Assembly (NCBI GenBank): GCA_937892155.1
Contig: CALAUG010000047.1
Span: 1-64,000 of the forward strand
DNA from: an uncultured Bacteroidales bacterium
GTDB taxonomy: Bacteria; Bacteroidota; Bacteroidia; Bacteroidales; UBA1715
Length of the DNA: 64,000 nt
Direction: 5' to 3'
How positions within the stretch are numbered: the first letter of the stretch is position 1; every line of letters begins with the position of its first letter. A program made the position numbers and the translations under genes. The notes beneath the pieces were generated by a model, which saw nothing but the letters and a program-made list of their open reading frames with translations, was not told the origin of the DNA and ran no database searches. Of the stretch, positions 60,318 through 64,000 are shown piece after piece.

Positions 60318-63080
60318 ATGGAAGAGAAACAGCTTTTTTTGATTGACGGACACGCTGTATTGTATCGTTCGTATTTCGCATTTATTAATGCACCACGTAT
60401 TAATGCCAAAGGTGTAAATACGTCTGCAGTTTTTGGCTTTGTAAATACTCTGAACGACTTAATTACTAAGCAAAAACCTTCCCACATTGGAGTCGTATTC
60501 GATCCAAAAGGGAAAACGTTCCGCCACCAGATGTACGAAGCCTACAAGGCTAACCGACAGTCTGCGCCGGAAGATTTGAAGGCTGCAATTCCAGAAGTGA
60601 TTGAAATCGTTCAAGCAATGAATATTCCTGTCGTTCAAGTTGAGGGTTACGAAGCCGACGATGTGATTGGTACGCTGGCAAAACAGGCATCACAGAAAGG
60701 TTTCCACGTCTATATGGTCACTCCCGATAAGGATTATGCCCAGTTGGTTGAAGACTCCATTTATATGTATCGCCTTACTCATACGGGCATTGACATTATG
60801 GGACCAAAACAGGTGGCAGAAAAATTCAACATACAGCGTCCCGAACAAGTCATTGATTTACTTGGTCTTTGGGGCGATAGTTCCGATAATATTCCTGGCG
60901 CCCCAGGCGTTGGCGAAAAAACGGCAAAACAGTTAATAGAGCAATTCGATAGTATAGAAGGTATTTACGAACGTATTGATGAGGTAAAAGGGAAAATGAA
61001 AGAAAAATTGGCTGCCGCAAAAGAACAGGTACTCCTTTCAAAGCAGTTGGCAACAATCTGCACCCACGTGCCTATTTCGTTCGATGACTATAATTTCGAA
61101 AAAGAACCATATAATGCCGAATTGTTGCAGAAAAAATTCAATGAATTGGAATTTGTCTCGTTGGCAAAAAAGATGCTACAGACAACTGTTGTGCCCCAAC
61201 AACCCGTAGTAAAGACTACTCCAAAGCCAGTGCAATCGCAACAGCTTGATTTGTTTGCAGAACCACCAGCACAAACTGTTCAACAGCAACCGGTGAAAAA
61301 TATGTACGGCTATAAGTTGGTGACAGATCTGGATGCTTTTGTCAAATTGCTGTCAAAGCAATTGTCGTTTTCGTTTGCGCTTCGTGGTTCCGCGATAGAA
61401 CCAATAGATGCAAAAATTGTAGGCATTGCTTTTTCGTGGAATGCTGGCGAATCTCACTACATTCCGTTTGTACAGAACGATGAATCAGCCCGTGAAATAG
61501 TGGCAAAATTGGCTCCTGTGTTTGCATCGTGCAGTACGAAATTCTGTTACGACTTGAAATATGCGGTGTCGTTACTTTCCAAGTACGATGTACACTTAGG
61601 TGGCGAACTACACGACATTATGCTGGCTCATTATGTGTTGCAACCCGAAGCTCGCCATAGCCTTGAAACTATTGCACGGCAGTATTTGCAGACGGAAATT
61701 ATCCGTATAGAGGATGTTACGGGAACAAAACTCTCTCAAATTTCATTCTTCGACCTTACAATGGAGCAAATGAAAAATTTCTTGGGCGAACAGGCCGACG
61801 TTGTATGGCAGCTTGTCCCTCTGCTCGAAAACGAACTGAAAGCTTTTGGTCAGTATGAACTTTATACAGCCATAGAATGTCCGCTTGCATCGGTGCTTAG
61901 TTCCATGGAAATGACGGGAGTCCGTATTGACTCGGCTACGTTGCAGGAATCGTCGAAAAACATCACGGCAAAGGTTGCCGAAATAGAGTCTCAAATCTAT
62001 GAATTGGCTGGCGAACAGTTCAATATAGGCTCTCCTAAACAGTTGGGAGAAATATTGTTCGACAAATTGGCAATAGTCGACAAGGCTAAGAAAACAAAAA
62101 CGCAGCAATATGCGACAGGCGAAGAAATTCTCGATAAATTACGCGACAAACATCCAATTGTACCGCTCATTTTGGAATATAGAGAGATGAAAAAATTGCT
62201 CTCCACTTATATTGATAGTCTTCCGCTGCTGGTAAATTCCCGCACAGGCAACATTCACGCATCGTTTAATCAGGCCGTGGTTGCAACCGGGCGTTTGAGT
62301 TCTACCAATCCGAATTTGCAGAACATTCCAGTGAGAACGGAAATGGGACGCGAAATCCGTAAAGTGTTTATTCCTACGCAGCCAGAAAACTATTTCCTTT
62401 CTGCCGATTATTCCCAGATAGAATTGCGGTTGATAGCACATTTTAGCGACGACGAGCATTTTATACAGGCCTTTAAGGACGGCGAAGATATTCATCGTGC
62501 AACGGCGGCAAAAATATTCAATGTGCCAATAGCAGAAGTAACGTCTGACCAACGTAGGAAAGCAAAGTCAGCGAATTTTGCAATTTCGTATGGTACAACG
62601 GCGTTCGGACTTTCTCAAAATCTCAATATACCCCGAAAGGAAGCACAGGAATTGATAGACAATTATTTTGCAAACTATCCGAAAGTAAAGGCTTTGATGG
62701 ATTCGTATATCCAAATGGCACGCGAGAACGGCTATGTGGAAACAATGTTTAAACGCCGTCGTTATGTGCCTGATATTAATTCGCAAAATGCAACAATACG
62801 TGGCGTTGCCGAACGAAACACAATCAATGCACCGGTACAAGGCTCGGCGGCAGATATTATCAAAATTGCAATGGTTCGTATTCACGAAAGAATTTCGTCG
62901 CAAAAACTGAAAAGTAGAATGATTTTGCAGGTACACGACGAATTGAATTTTGACGTCTATCCCGACGAACTTGACATAATGAAACAGATTGTTTCCGAAG
63001 AAATGCAGAATGCAGTCTCTCTTAAAGTTCCTTTAATTGCAGAAATGGGAGTGGGCAAGAATTGGCTTGAGGCACATTAA
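60318..63080 (+). CDS. polA: DNA polymerase I with inactivated proofreading domain
   Basis: The 920-residue protein has the 5'-3' exonuclease domain (about 1-285; VEGYEADDVIGTLA, GDSSDNIPGAPGVGEKTA), a 3'-5' exonuclease fold (about 325-520) and the polymerase domain with motif A DYSQIELR, motif B RRKAKSANFAISYG and motif C QVHDELNFDV. The proofreading site is destroyed. E. coli D355 and E357 align with A354 and R356 (FSFALRGSAIEP), D424 with Ala (DLKYA) and D501 with Gln (FLGEQAD). Polymerase and flap nuclease should be active, without proofreading. It shares the upstream unit with the TPR gene. Confidence 0.93.
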   Translation: MEEKQLFLIDGHAVLYRSYFAFINAPRINAKGVNTSAVFGFVNTLNDLITKQKPSHIGVVFDPKGKTFRHQMYEAYKANRQSAPEDLKAAIPEVIEIVQAMNIPVVQVEGYEADDVIGTLAKQASQKGFHVYMVTPDKDYAQLVEDSIYMYRLTHTGIDIMGPKQVAEKFNIQRPEQVIDLLGLWGDSSDNIPGAPGVGEKTAKQLIEQFDSIEGIYERIDEVKGKMKEKLAAAKEQVLLSKQLATICTHVPISFDDYNFEKEPYNAELLQKKFNELEFVSLAKKMLQTTVVPQQPVVKTTPKPVQSQQLDLFAEPPAQTVQQQPVKNMYGYKLVTDLDAFVKLLSKQLSFSFALRGSAIEPIDAKIVGIAFSWNAGESHYIPFVQNDESAREIVAKLAPVFASCSTKFCYDLKYAVSLLSKYDVHLGGELHDIMLAHYVLQPEARHSLETIARQYLQTEIIRIEDVTGTKLSQISFFDLTMEQMKNFLGEQADVVWQLVPLLENELKAFGQYELYTAIECPLASVLSSMEMTGVRIDSATLQESSKNITAKVAEIESQIYELAGEQFNIGSPKQLGEILFDKLAIVDKAKKTKTQQYATGEEILDKLRDKHPIVPLILEYREMKKLLSTYIDSLPLLVNSRTGNIHASFNQAVVATGRLSSTNPNLQNIPVRTEMGREIRKVFIPTQPENYFLSADYSQIELRLIAHFSDDEHFIQAFKDGEDIHRATAAKIFNVPIAEVTSDQRRKAKSANFAISYGTTAFGLSQNLNIPRKEAQELIDNYFANYPKVKALMDSYIQMARENGYVETMFKRRRYVPDINSQNATIRGVAERNTINAPVQGSAADIIKIAMVRIHERISSQKLKSRMILQVHDELNFDVYPDELDIMKQIVSEEMQNAVSLKVPLIAEMGVGKNWLEAH

Positions 63081-63155
63081 TAAATGCGCAGCGAGGTGTA
63101 AAAACAAAAGTTTTTGCGGTGTCTTGTGGTAATTTCTAGAACTCTTTTTGAAAAT

Positions 63156-63185
63156 TTTGTCATATAAATAAAATTTATACATTTG
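63156..63185 (+). promoter_or_regulatory. Promoter of the last, partial gene
   Basis: TTTG (63156-63159) and TACATTTG (63178-63185) are 18 bases apart, 25 bases before the ATG at 63211. Confidence 0.7.
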
Positions 63186-63210
63186 TACACATAACTGGAT
63201 TGTACTGATA

Positions 63211-64000
63211 ATGAAGAAGTTATTTGCTATATTGGTTGTATTGGTAGTAGCAATAGCTAACTCGTATAGTGCAACTACCACGTTTACTAATGATGTAACG
63301 ATAGCGAAAGATGAAATAATCCCTGATGGTGAAACGTGGGTTTATGAAAAAAGTCTTACAATAGATAAGGATTACACATTTACCGTTGGTAAAAATTCAA
63401 TTTTAATAGTAAAAGGTGATTTTACACTAGCCATTGGAAATGGTAGTGGTAGTAAAATTTCAACATTGGCACTAAGTGAAAATTCAATTGTAAATATAAA
63501 AGGAAATGCGAATTTCAACGGAAAGGTCACTGGTCAAAAAACTCACATGTCGGAGCTTGGTGGCACAAATGGTTCAATATTAGTTGTAGAAGGGACTATT
63601 CAATCAAATGTTGAGAGTGGTTTCCCAAAAGAATATTTCGATGAGGTAGAAGCGTATGGAGAAACGAACATAAATGGTGTAAATGTAAGTTCGTTAGAGA
63701 ATGTTCCCGAATATGTGAGAATTCTCCTTCCCATCGAACTAACCTATTTCACAGTTGAACAAAAGGGAAACGACATTGTGTTTGAATGGGAAACGGCAAG
63801 CGAGACAAACAACGATTACTTTACCATAGAATATTCTATAGACGGAATGAATTTTCACGAACTTACCACCGTAGCAGGTTCGGGAACTACAAGTGAAGCA
63901 ACTTCCTACAACTACGTTTGGAATGCCAGCAAAAGTGGTTTGTTCTATTTCCGTTTGAAGCAAACCGATTACAATGGAGAGTACAGTTACTCAAAAGTTG
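63211..64000 (+). CDS. Secreted protein with FN3-like pre-sorting domain, 3' end outside window
   Basis: The open frame from the ATG at 63211 runs to the window edge (263 codons visible). It starts with a signal peptide (KKLFAILVVLVVAIANSYS), then a repetitive beta region (KNSILIVKGDFTLAIGNGSG, ENSIVNIKGNANFNG) like a short beta-helix. From about residue 173 comes the domain LPIELTYFTVEQKGNDIVFEWETASETNNDYFTIE... FRLKQTDYNGEYSYSK. In Bacteroidota this domain stands directly before a type IX sorting domain, so a sorting tail is expected just beyond the edge. Confidence 0.82.
   Translation, partial: MKKLFAILVVLVVAIANSYSATTTFTNDVTIAKDEIIPDGETWVYEKSLTIDKDYTFTVGKNSILIVKGDFTLAIGNGSGSKISTLALSENSIVNIKGNANFNGKVTGQKTHMSELGGTNGSILVVEGTIQSNVESGFPKEYFDEVEAYGETNINGVNVSSLENVPEYVRILLPIELTYFTVEQKGNDIVFEWETASETNNDYFTIEYSIDGMNFHELTTVAGSGTTSEATSYNYVWNASKSGLFYFRLKQTDYNGEYSYSKV

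Noticed and set aside
63095..63120. Terminator after polA (AAAAAC/GTTTTT stem)
   Set aside because: The stem is only six A/T-rich base pairs and no T run follows the hairpin beyond the stem itself.

Overview
The window looks like chromosome of a member of the Bacteroidota, most likely order Bacteroidales. Three things support this. Many genes are preceded by the Bacteroides-type promoter element TAnnTTTG, usually 15-25 bases before the start codon. Several secreted proteins end in type IX secretion-like C-terminal domains. The families present are typical of the group: GGGtGRT protein, DUF5686 protein, bactofilin plus AtpZ, CotH/lamin-tail protein, BACON and FISUMP proteins, and a SEC-C methionine aminopeptidase. 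The sequence is AT-rich. No tRNA, rRNA, CRISPR array, transposase or integrase was seen; the only RNA gene is a small SRP RNA at about 46.8 kb.

Region 1 (1-14.4 kb) is mostly housekeeping: the 3' part of a GGGtGRT gene, a NarL-type two-component pair, a MATE exporter whose tail overlaps rsmI antisense, an acidic protein, a giant NtrY-like histidine kinase, a Na/Pi symporter, rdgB, a polyprenol-phosphate glycosyltransferase, map and ruvB. A HipB-like regulator gene has been inserted upstream of ruvB and is bracketed by a duplicated copy of the ruvB 5' end.

Region 2 (14.9-37.9 kb) holds a secreted MORN-repeat protein, a secreted nitroreductase, tatD, a glycosyltransferase, an OmpH-like/UbiX/SAHH-like operon divergent from metH, an MlaEF-type lipid ABC transporter running into a subtilase, a secreted protein and recO, then mscS, ribE-comF, a bactofilin-AtpZ-AtpI-like-TPR operon, and aspS.

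Region 3 (37.9-45.6 kb) is the accessory part: a higBA toxin-antitoxin locus with a palindromic operator, a DNA-binding-like protein, a membrane Ser/Thr kinase next to a truncated and frameshifted DUF4143 ATPase and an XRE regulator (this block lies between inverted repeats), an AT-rich orphan gene, and two FISUMP-type surface proteins separated by a decayed glycan-binding-domain gene.

Region 4 (45.6-64 kb) holds tadA, a Sua5/YrdC gene behind the SRP RNA, a pentapeptide-like secreted protein, pdxY, and then a run of exported proteins: a tandem alkaline phosphatase whose first domain is catalytically dead, a DUF5686 outer-membrane protein, a propeller lipoprotein, a CotH/lamin-tail protein, a lysine-rich protein and a TPR protein. 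polA follows, with its proofreading site destroyed, and the 5' part of a type IX-type secreted protein runs off the right edge.

I found no single complete new system. The strongest unusual signals are the duplicated ruvB 5' end around the regulator cassette, the pseudo-phosphatase fusion, the dead proofreading domain of PolA, the SAHH-like protein with changed active-site residues, and the decayed cassette in region 3.
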